Assembly: GCA_018609965.1 (NCBI GenBank)
Contig: JAHENP010000242.1
Span: 1 to 6,053, forward strand
DNA length: 6,053 bases
Direction: 5' to 3'
Source of the DNA: Haloferacaceae archaeon
Lineage (GTDB): Archaea; Halobacteriota; Halobacteria; Halobacteriales; Haloferacaceae
Of the stretch, positions 1-4,642 are shown piece by piece; position 1 is the first letter of the stretch; every line of letters starts with the position of its first letter. Position numbers and translations under genes: made by a program. The notes below the pieces were generated by a model. It did not search any database. It was not told the DNA's origin and saw only the letters and a program-made list of their open reading frames with translations.

Positions 1-22
1 CAGTGACCCGACCCGCGCCGCG

Positions 23-397
23 TCACTCGACGACGCGAATCTCGTCGTCGCCGGCCGGCACCGCACAGAGGAACGCCCCCGGCTCGTCGCCCGCGTTGCG
101 GTACCAGTGGACCGCCCCCGCCGGGATGTGCAGCGCGTCGCCGGCCTCGACGGTGTACTCCTCGCCCTCGATGCCGACGACGTACTCGCCGCCCAGCACG
201 TACTGTTCGTGTTCGATTTCGTTGGTGTGTTTCGGCACCTCGGCGCCCGGCGCGAGCTCGAACCGCCGGAGCGCGAGGTTGCCGCCGCCGTCCCCGGTGC
301 CGACGAGGACTCCCTTCCGGAGCCCCTCGGCGGCGTCGACGGTCTCGTACTCGACGTCGGCCTCGCGGCGGACCAGCGGACGGGATGATTCGGCCAT
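23..397 (-). CDS. Small single-domain cupin protein
   Basis: A 124-residue protein that is almost entirely one cupin beta-barrel. Cupin motif 2 is textbook: G87-D-A-L-H-I-P-A-G-A-V-H98-W-Y-R-N, matching G(X)5PXG(X)2H(X)3N. Motif 1 is present (G51, His57, then E62-H-E-Q-Y-V-L-G-G), but the second His of the usual HxH is Asn59, so metal ligation may use His57, Glu62/His63 and the motif 2 His, or be altered. Related small cupins bind a divalent metal and act as dioxygenases, isomerases or ligand sensors; nothing here names a substrate. The start at 397 is chosen because the acidic N-terminus MAESSRPL looks natural. An in-frame ATG at 442 would add 15 residues and cannot be excluded. No strong TATA box is visible; caatctac at 425-432 is a weak candidate about 30 bases upstream. 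The gene lies downstream of pilin 1 but behind a candidate terminator, so it is probably transcribed separately. Confidence 0.85.
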   Translation of the reverse strand: MAESSRPLVRREADVEYETVDAAEGLRKGVLVGTGDGGGNLALRRFELAPGAEVPKHTNEIEHEQYVLGGEYVVGIEGEEYTVEAGDALHIPAGAVHWYRNAGDEPGAFLCAVPAGDDEIRVVE

Positions 398-483
398 GAC
401 TGCCTGTTCGTGGTCGACACACTCCAATCTACGGGCCCACATCCGTCAGCGCAGAACGAGACTGTCCGCGGTGCTCCGTCACA

Positions 484-535
484 TCAAAAATGGAAGCTAC
501 GGGCGTGACGACGCGGGGGCCGCCCCGGAGCGGCC
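484..535 (-). terminator. Stem-loop plus T-run after pilin 1
   Basis: A perfect 6-bp inverted repeat (GGCCGC at 518-523, GCGGCC at 530-535, 6-base loop) lies just downstream of the pilin 1 stop. It is followed on the minus strand by a T5 run at 486-490. Archaeal termination relies mainly on T-runs, so the run is the likelier stop signal; the hairpin may protect the 3' end. Equivalent stem-loops follow pilins 2 and 3. Confidence 0.45.
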
Positions 536-553
536 GACGAGAGCGACTGTGGT

Positions 554-1012
554 TCAGTACTCGTAGGTGGCGAGCGTCGCGGAATTGCTCCCGTCGTCGG
601 ATTCCCAGACGATGCGGATGGTGTCGCCGTCATTTAGTGGCGCATCGCTCGGAACCGTGCAGGCGTCACCGGCGGTCAGCTCGGAACTGCTCCAAACGGT
701 GCCATTACCAGTTGAAGCATCCTGACAGTAAACGTCGCCGGAGTAGTCATCGAACGTTGCGTTGTCACTGGTCACATTTATATTGTCAGCCCCCACCGAA
801 TCGCCGCCGTCGTGGGTTATCGTGAGGTTTCCATCGTCTTCTTCGTTGAACGTGAACTGTGCGTTCGGGGAGGTACTCTGGACCGAGCTGCCGAGGCCGA
901 GGACGAAGGTGCCGATGACGGCCGCGAGGATGACCGTGATTGCGACCATCAGGATGACCCCGATGACCGGCGATACCGCGTCGTCGTCCGCTGTAAGTTC
1001 GTAGAGTTTCAT
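554..1012 (-). CDS. Type IV pilin, PilA-type H-domain (pilin 1)
   Basis: Major- or minor-pilin precursor of 152 residues, exported and built into a surface adhesion pilus. The N-terminus [12 protein letters not shown] is a class III signal peptide, predicted to be cut by the prepilin peptidase PibD after Ala12. The mature protein starts [15 protein letters not shown] and continues hydrophobic to about residue 42. This H-domain is the one shared by haloarchaeal PilA proteins and anchors the subunit in the membrane before assembly. The rest is a beta-rich soluble domain with NAQFTFNE (50-57), THDGGD (66-71), a cysteine pair C96/C118 and a conserved tail SATLATYEY. Four N-glycosylation sequons are visible (NLT, NVT, NAT, NGT). 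I start at 1012 (MKL) to match the paralogues; ATG at 1018 adds only Met-Ile. Promoter and leader lie upstream at 1013-1216. It is not an archaellin, since it is shorter and carries the PilA signature. Confidence 0.93.
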   Translation of the reverse strand: MKLYELTADDDAVSPVIGVILMVAITVILAAVIGTFVLGLGSSVQSTSPNAQFTFNEEDDGNLTITHDGGDSVGADNINVTSDNATFDDYSGDVYCQDASTGNGTVWSSSELTAGDACTVPSDAPLNDGDTIRIVWESDDGSNSATLATYEY

Positions 1013-1071
1013 TATCATGCCAGCAGTTCCTCGTCGGAAGACGGCCGTGAGTGCCTATCGACGACCACCGG

Positions 1072-1091
1072 CGACCGCTCGCCGATGGTCG
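1072..1091 (-). promoter_or_regulatory. Leader hairpin of pilin 1, weaker copy
   Basis: A 5-bp inverted repeat (CGACC / GGTCG, 1072-1076 and 1087-1091) sits in the pilin 1 5' leader at the same place as the stronger 7-bp hairpin in the pilin 2 leader. It may be an mRNA structure affecting stability or translation, or just a trace of duplicated sequence. Confidence 0.3.
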
Positions 1092-1151
1092 TGGTCATTC
1101 CACGCCGTCTCTCCGGTGTAGACTGCCAACATCCACAGGGACGGTCAACGT

Positions 1152-1216
1152 TCTTTTATTCGTTCCACCGATTTCGCAACTCGATTACGCCCACGATACT
1201 CGGCGATATCGCGGCA
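1152..1216 (-). promoter_or_regulatory. Promoter region of pilin 1
   Basis: The candidate TATA element is AATAAAAG (minus strand, 1153-1160), aligned base for base with the clearer TATA box of pilin 2. The block upstream of it is nearly the same in both copies, with 37 identical bases at 1180-1216. It contains the perfect palindrome GCGATATCGC (1203-1212) about 43 bp above the TATA box. Transcription from here would give a leader of roughly 115-120 bases, long for a haloarchaeon. Confidence 0.5.
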
Positions 1217-1353
1217 TGTGCGTGCTCTGTGAGGCAACTGGTGCCATCCAGTGTGGTTCTGATGTATAAAACAAAGTCGACCCAGCTAAGCGGTCGATAT
1301 GACCCGAAGCGACGTCGCATCCGGGTCGGGAAATCGACAGCGGTATCGCGAAG

Positions 1354-1372
1354 CGACCGACAAGAGCGGTCG
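1354..1372 (-). terminator. Stem-loop after pilin 2
   Basis: A perfect 6-bp inverted repeat CGACCG (1354-1359) / CGGTCG (1367-1372) with a 7-base loop begins four bases past the pilin 2 stop. No strong T-run follows directly, so it may be an mRNA 3' end structure rather than a terminator. The same position carries a stem of different sequence after pilins 1 and 3. Confidence 0.35.
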
Positions 1373-1376
1373 GGGT

Positions 1377-1817
1377 TCAGTACTCGTAGTCGGCGAGCGT
1401 CGCGGAGCTGCTCCCGTCGTCGGCCTCCCAGGTGATGCGAACAGTCGAATCGGTCAGATTGCCGGCCGCACCGTTCAGTGTGCACTGGTCGCCGGCGGTT
1501 AGTTCAGCACTACTCCACTCGCCAATGGTACTGGTACTATTAGTTTGACACTGGTTAGTTTCGCTACCGTCCGTGGTCACGTTTAGATTCCCGACGTCGA
1601 CGGAATCACCACCGTCGTGGGTTATGGTGAGATTCTCGTTGCTCTCCTCGTTGAAGCTGAACTGTGCGTTCGGGGAGGTGCTCTGGACGGAGTCGCCGAG
1701 CCCGAGGACGAAGGTGCCGATGACGGCCGCGAGGATGACCGTGATTGCGACCATCAGGATGACCCCGATGACCGGCGATACCGCGTCGTCGTCCGCTTCG
1801 AATTCGTGTAGCTTCAT
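1377..1817 (-). CDS. Type IV pilin, PilA-type H-domain (pilin 2)
   Basis: A 146-residue pilin precursor, the middle gene of the array. The signal peptide [12 protein letters not shown] ends at Ala12 and is followed by the same H-domain as its neighbours, identical in DNA as well as protein. The soluble domain has NAQFSFNE (50-57), THDGGD (67-71), cysteines C90 and C112, and tail SATLADYEY. Four sequons are present: NLT twice, NVT and NST. The central 80-125 region differs strongly from pilins 1 and 3 while both ends are conserved. The start at 1817 is chosen because [12 protein letters not shown] is the standard class III leader. An in-frame ATG at 1874 would add 19 residues rich in Arg that no paralogue has and would spoil the short signal peptide. 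It is predicted to be PibD-processed and assembled by pilus machinery encoded elsewhere. Its separate promoter (TATA 1958-1965) argues against simple read-through from pilin 3. Confidence 0.93.
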   Translation of the reverse strand: MKLHEFEADDDAVSPVIGVILMVAITVILAAVIGTFVLGLGDSVQSTSPNAQFSFNEESNENLTITHDGGDSVDVGNLNVTTDGSETNQCQTNSTSTIGEWSSAELTAGDQCTLNGAAGNLTDSTVRITWEADDGSSSATLADYEY

Positions 1818-1876
1818 GGTTGTGCGGACAGACTCTCGTCGGAGGACGACCGTGAGCGTCCGCTTGAACGCCATCG

Positions 1877-1898
1877 GCGACCGTTCGCCAGCGGTCGC
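1877..1898 (-). promoter_or_regulatory. Leader hairpin of pilin 2
   Basis: A perfect 7-bp inverted repeat, GCGACCG (1877-1883) and CGGTCGC (1892-1898), with an 8-base loop, lies 60 bases upstream of the pilin 2 start codon inside the predicted 5' leader. The pilin 1 leader has a 5-bp version in the same place. This could be a translational or stability element. Confidence 0.4.
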
Positions 1899-1957
1899 AA
1901 GCGTCCCACGCCGTCTCTCCGGTGTGGACTGCCAACGCTCCCAGGGACGATTGCCGG

Positions 1958-2022
1958 TATATTAACCGTTCGACCGATTTCGCAGCTCGATTACGCCCAC
2001 GATACTCGGCGATATCGCGGCA
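1958..2022 (-). promoter_or_regulatory. Promoter region of pilin 2
   Basis: On the minus strand TTAATATA (1958-1965) is a good archaeal TATA box. It is preceded by the GAACG motif seen at the same spot in all three pilin promoters. The 37 bases at 1986-2022 are identical to 1180-1216 upstream of pilin 1 and include the palindrome GCGATATCGC at 2009-2018, a plausible regulator site. The expected transcription start near 1933 gives a leader of about 115 bases. Confidence 0.55.
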
Positions 2023-2155
2023 CGTACGTGCTCTGCGGAACGTACTGGCGTCACCGGGCTTCGGATACACGCACCCAAAGACGCTAACTGAATGATCGAC
2101 ACGATTCGAGGTGGCGCCGCGTTCGGGTCGAGAAATCGACGGCGGTACCGTAGAG

Positions 2156-2174
2156 CGGCCAGCGAAGGCGGCCG
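2156..2174 (-). terminator. Stem-loop after pilin 3
   Basis: CGGCC (2156-2160) and GGCCG (2170-2174) form a 5-bp stem four bases past the stop of pilin 3. Position matches the stems after pilins 1 and 2, but the paired bases differ. No T-run follows. Confidence 0.3.
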
Positions 2175-2178
2175 GGAA

Positions 2179-2631
2179 TTAGTACTCGTAGGTGGCGAGC
2201 GTCGCGGAGCTGCTCCCGTCGTCGGCCTCCCAGGTGATGCGGATGGTCTCTCCTTCACTCATGTACGTGCTCGGGATGGTGCAGGTGTCTCCCGCGGAGA
2301 GCTCACTTGAGGTCCAATTTTGGGTTGCGCTGGCGGAGTCGCTCTGACAGATTGTGTTGCTCGCCAGATTAGCAGTGGCGTTGTCGCTGGTCACATTTAG
2401 ATTCGACGTCTGGACTGCGTCGCCACCGTCGTGTGTCATCTCTAAGGCGCCAGTATTGTTCTCGTTGAACGTGAACTGGGCGTTCGGGGGGGTGCTCTGA
2501 ATCGAGCCGCCGAGGCCGAGGACGAAGGTGCCGATGACGGCCGCGAGGATGACCGTGATTGCGACCATCAGGATGACCCCGATGACCGGCGATACCGCGT
2601 CGTCGTCCGCTTCGAATTCGTGTAGCTTCAT
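2179..2631 (-). CDS. Type IV pilin, PilA-type H-domain (pilin 3)
   Basis: A 150-residue pilin precursor, first in transcription order. Its signal peptide and H-domain ([12 protein letters not shown], then VSPVIGV onward) match pilin 2 base for base over 116 nucleotides (2516-2631). The soluble domain shows NAQFTFNE (50-57), THDGGD (66-71), C95/C117, and a tail SATLATYEY like pilin 1. Sequons are NNT, NVT, NAT and [13 protein letters not shown] replaces SVQSTSPN after the H-domain. The start at 2631 gives the standard leader; an upstream in-frame ATG at 2688 would add 19 residues without a counterpart in paralogues. The promoter and leader differ from those of pilins 1 and 2 apart from the core TATA motif, so this gene may be regulated differently. 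It is predicted to be secreted through the Sec pathway, cut by PibD and incorporated into a pilus. Confidence 0.93.
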   Translation of the reverse strand: MKLHEFEADDDAVSPVIGVILMVAITVILAAVIGTFVLGLGGSIQSTPPNAQFTFNENNTGALEMTHDGGDAVQTSNLNVTSDNATANLASNTICQSDSASATQNWTSSELSAGDTCTIPSTYMSEGETIRITWEADDGSSSATLATYEY

Positions 2632-3132
2632 GATTATGTCGGCAGTCTCACATCGTAAACGTAGCCGCGGGTTATTATCATTTTCCATCTACGATTTTGG
2701 ATGGTAATATAGGCCCTGACTGTTTCTCCGACCTGACTGCTTATACTAGGGCTCGTGCTCTCGCTATATCAAACGTTCCACTGGTTCCGTATTGATACCA
2801 GAGCAGAATTTCCCGCCTACCGCTCGTGAGTACGTCTCAAGAAGCGCAGACTCCCTGGCCGGTCGAGGGCTGCCGCCACGCCGCCTATCGTCGTGTCGTC
2901 GCATACAGTCGACTCTCAGGCTGCAGACCCGCTTGGACCTCGGCATCACGATCGAGGCGCCGCCCGTCGTCGTCTTCCGGGCCCCACGGGACGGCGACTC
3001 CGTCCTCGCCGGCGGCCAACCCGACCACAGGCATCGAGGCCGCGGCCCGCGACCCGGCCCCAGTGGGACGTCGACTACTCCCGCACCGACGCGGTTGCCG
3101 GCCGGTCGGCCCGACCACGGTCGACCACCGGA
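2632..3132. other. Intergenic region: pilin 3 promoter and unassigned GC-rich DNA
   Basis: The AT-richer part, 2632-2790, holds the pilin 3 leader and promoter, with several TATA-like strings (minus-strand CTATATTA at 2705-2712, GTATAAG near 2740, TTGATATA at 2765-2772). The GC-rich part, 2800-3132, has long open frames on both strands but no start, ribosome site or recognisable family. On the minus strand, 2885-3034 would encode 49 residues starting MPVVGLAAGEDGVAV, acidic in halophile style, which might be a gene remnant. I see no RNA gene or clear repeat here. Confidence 0.5.
2765..2789 (-). promoter_or_regulatory. Promoter core of pilin 3
   Basis: Minus-strand TTGATATA (2765-2772) and the upstream GTGGAACGT string align with the pilin 1 and 2 promoters, at 19 of 25 positions against pilin 2. 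The distance to the start codon is similar (143 bases from the shared CGTTC string, against 149-150). Above this core the similarity ends. The GCGATATCGC palindrome is missing and other TATA-like strings lie closer to the gene, so the start of transcription is uncertain. Confidence 0.4.
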
Positions 3133-3925
3133 TCACATCGCCGCCTCCAGACGCCTCCGGGGGACGTGTCCGAACTCCGCCTTCCGGTGACAGCCGGGAC
3201 ACAGCGAGACGACGTTCCCGAGGTAGTGGGCGCCGGCCCCGGTCGTCGCCGGCGTCTCCACGAACGCCCGGACCGGCACGATGTGGCGGACGTCCGGGTT
3301 CCGCCCGAACTCCTCCCGTCCCGCAGACGACGCACTCGTTGCCGTCCCGCTCGAGGGCCAGTCGCCGGACCCGGTTCCACCTCCGACCGTAGTTGGCCTC
3401 CGTACCGCCCTTCCAGTTCGGATGCTCCCCGCCGGCGAACGCCTCCGAGAGCCACGTGTACTGGCACTCGTCGCTGCAGAAGACGCTCTCGCCGGTGATA
3501 TTGCTCTGACGACGGACGACCGTCGATCCACAGCAATCACAATCGATCTCCTGTGTTCCCCCGGACCAGCGGGGGTTGTTCTCTCCCTCTACGTCCGGCG
3601 TGTATCGCCACTCCTCCCCGTCGACGCACGTACTACAGTATAGCCCCTCATTTTCGGAAGAGTAGTACTCGAACGTTGAACCACAGATTTCACACTCTGC
3701 GGTATCTTTTCCGCCGCTGTAGTTCGGGTGGTTCTCGCCTTCGAAAGAGACTGCCTCGTCTCGACACTCCTCCGAACAGTACTTCTTTTCGTGGTCGCTG
3801 TGGAATTCGGTCCCGCATCGAGCACACTCCCGGTTCGGGAGCAACTCGTCGTGAACGGCGCTGTGGTGTACGCCAAGCCCGCGACTGGAATCGAACGACT
3901 CACCGCACGTCGGGCAATCCGGCAT
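3133..3925 (-). pseudogene. Zinc-finger HNH endonuclease-like gene, frameshifted
   Basis: A haloarchaeal HNH nuclease-like gene broken by a frameshift near 3319. Numbering from ATG 3925, the first half has a C2H2 finger (CPTC...HHSAVH, residues 4-25). Three Cys-pair knuckles follow: CARC...CSEEC, CEIC...CSTC and CDCC...CSDEC. Each is followed by a GE-HPN-type spacer (GENHPNYSGG, GENNPRWSGG, GEHPNWKGG). Next comes YGRRWNRVRRLALERDGNECVVCG, the usual lead-in to an HNH domain. The HNH core itself (NPDVRHIVPVRAF, LGNVVSLCPGCHRKAEF) is in another frame, ending with TGA at 3133. All core residues remain: the His of RHIVP, the Asn, the final His and both CxxC zinc pairs. The intact protein would be about 265 residues. 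Such proteins cut or nick DNA, often as homing or mobile nucleases. ATG 3925 is preferred over a TTG at 3949. A sequencing error could also explain the break. Confidence 0.8.
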
Positions 3926-3999
3926 GCCAATTGTTTCAAACTTCTGCAATTAGGAACTTCGGCTGCGAAACGGTCAGCTACTGACGAGCGCTAGTGTAA

Positions 4000-4011
4000 G
4001 AATTATTATAA
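4000..4011 (-). promoter_or_regulatory. AT-rich tRNA 3' trailer, possible HNH gene promoter
   Basis: Directly after the tRNA-His 3' end the minus strand reads TTATAATAATTC. It can act as a T-rich termination signal for the tRNA and also looks like a TATA box for the leftward HNH gene, whose ATG is about 80 bases further on. Sequence alone cannot separate the two roles. Confidence 0.4.
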
Positions 4012-4083
4012 GTCCGGGTGCGGGAATCGAACCCGCCTCGTAGCCGCCACAGGGCTACAGGATGCCACTACCCTAACCCGGAC
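4012..4083 (-). tRNA. tRNA-His(GTG)
   Basis: The minus strand folds into a full cloverleaf. The 7-bp acceptor stem TCCGGGT/ACCCGGA is extended by an encoded G-1 opposite C73, the identity pair typical of histidine tRNA. The anticodon stem TAGCC/GGCTA encloses the loop CTGTGGC, with T33 followed by anticodon GTG (reads CAC and CAT). The T-arm is GCGGG-TTCGATT-CCCGC. The D-arm has the GG of the D-loop, with a G10-T25 wobble and a weak last pair. No intron and no encoded CCA: the 3' end is followed by TTA. It charges histidine in translation. A GTATTTTA string about 30 bases upstream is its likely TATA box. Confidence 0.96.
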
Positions 4084-4110
4084 GCGCATCTGAAGGTAGC
4101 CTGGTAAAAC

Positions 4111-4118
4111 TAAAATAC
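4111..4118 (-). promoter_or_regulatory. TATA-like element for tRNA-His
   Basis: Minus-strand GTATTTTA lies 28-35 bases upstream of the tRNA 5' end, the expected TATA distance for archaeal RNA polymerase, in the only AT-rich patch of this gap. The patch could also serve rightward transcription of the gene at 4190, though it is rather far from it. Confidence 0.45.
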
Positions 4119-4168
4119 GTTTCGACTCCTTTCGCCGGCCCCACGCGGGTCCGTGGGTTTTTGAGCGC

Positions 4169-4190
4169 CGACCGGCTACGACCGGCAACG
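4169..4190 (+). repeat. Tandem 10-bp repeat at the start of the 4190 gene
   Basis: CGACCGGCTA (4169-4178) is followed by CGACCGGCAA (4179-4188), 9 of 10 bases alike, running up to the GTG start at 4190. A TTTTTGAG string at 4158-4165 just before it is about 28 bases upstream of the GTG and is the best TATA candidate, which would make the repeat span the transcription start of a leaderless or nearly leaderless mRNA. Confidence 0.4.
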
Positions 4191-4642
4191 TGGCCATCAC
4201 CGACAAGATATACGTCAAGAACCACCGGCAACTTGCCTCGCAACTGGAGACGTCGTTCCCGAAGAGTGCCTTCTCGGGAGCGACGCTGGACGTCCTCTTC
4301 ACCGGTGACGGCCTCGCGAAGCTCGACGAGGCCTCCCGCGAGCGGGTGCTGGAGTTCGTCGAGGACTTCCTCGACTGCGACTGCCAGTCGCGGCCCCACT
4401 GCGGCCACCCCGAGCGGAAGTTCATCGCTTACCTGCTGGAGCTGCGGGCCGAGGGGCTCGGCCCCGACGCCATCGTCGACGTGATGGGCGACGACTACAT
4501 GCTGTACGCCTACCCGGGCGACGTCCTGTCGTTCCTCGACGACGCCGTCCGGGCGCTGGAGGCGGCCGAACGGCTGGCCGACGTCGACGGGCGGGCGGCA
4601 GCGGCCGACGAGATACGGCAGAAGCGGCGCGAACTGACCTAA
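4190..4642 (+). CDS. Conserved haloarchaeal protein with Cys/His cluster (DUF5814-like)
   Basis: A 150-residue soluble protein starting at GTG: MAITDKIYVKNHRQLASQLE. From memory it resembles a conserved haloarchaeal domain labelled DUF5814, sometimes linked to helicases; I cannot confirm the label here. Residues 63-73 form a C-x-C-x5-C-x-H cluster (CDCQSRPHCGH) suitable for binding zinc. After it come a mostly helical stretch (KFIAYLLELRAEGLGPDAIVDVM), the motif DDYMLYAYPGDVLSFLDDAVR (101-121) and a charged helical tail ending RQKRRELT. There is no signal peptide or membrane segment. It is the only rightward gene, divergent from tRNA-His, and its TAA overlaps the stop of the leftward RHH gene. 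An ATG start is absent; GTG at 4190 gives the family-like N-terminus. Function unknown; a nucleic-acid-related role is a guess from the zinc cluster and basic ends. Confidence 0.82.
   Translation: MAITDKIYVKNHRQLASQLETSFPKSAFSGATLDVLFTGDGLAKLDEASRERVLEFVEDFLDCDCQSRPHCGHPERKFIAYLLELRAEGLGPDAIVDVMGDDYMLYAYPGDVLSFLDDAVRALEAAERLADVDGRAAAADEIRQKRRELT

Larger units (their letters stand above)
1013..1376. other. Intergenic region between pilin genes 1 and 2
   Basis: This 364-base gap has no gene I can support. Reading right to left, it holds the pilin 2 3' stem-loop (1354-1372), a block near 1318-1345 that matches the equivalent place after pilin 3, a minus-strand TTTTATA at 1265-1271, the duplicated upstream block with a pilin-like peptide relic, the pilin 1 TATA region and a leader of about 115-120 bases. 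Much of it aligns with 1818-2178, so gene and spacer were duplicated together. The TTTTATA has no counterpart in the other copy and could be a second, more distal promoter for pilin 1. Confidence 0.7.
1818..2178. other. Intergenic region between pilin genes 2 and 3
   Basis: This 361-base gap has no supported gene. From right to left it contains the stem-loop after pilin 3 (2156-2174), a block around 2127-2150 similar to the one after pilin 2, then the duplicated upstream block with the palindromes CACGTACGTG (2021-2030) and GCGATATCGC (2009-2018), a pilin-like peptide relic, the pilin 2 TATA box and a leader of about 115-120 bases with a 7-bp hairpin. Its layout is collinear with 1013-1376. 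Confidence 0.7.

Noticed and set aside
1263..1271. TTTTATA as promoter of a 20-codon gene at 1247
   Set aside because: The small open frame is not preserved in the second copy of the block and the spacing to its ATG is too short; kept only as a possible distal pilin 1 promoter.
1377..1874. Longer pilin 2 starting at ATG 1874, with an Arg-rich extension
   Set aside because: The extension is not shared by the paralogues, lies in the conserved non-coding leader, and would not fit a 12-residue class III signal peptide.
554..2631. Pilins read as archaellins (archaeal flagellins)
   Set aside because: The [16 protein letters not shown]-domain and lengths near 150 residues fit PilA-type pilins; archaellins are longer and no archaellum genes are nearby.
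2826..3498. Long rightward open frames across the HNH gene and its flank
   Set aside because: They are Arg/Pro/Ser-rich shadows of leftward coding in GC-rich DNA, with no family signature.
2885..3949. Single 354-residue HNH protein reading through to 2885 from a TTG start
   Set aside because: After the break near 3319 the reading frame gives low-complexity Arg/Pro/Gly sequence, while the true HNH core is in another frame ending at 3133. ATG 3925 gives the normal start of the first zinc finger.
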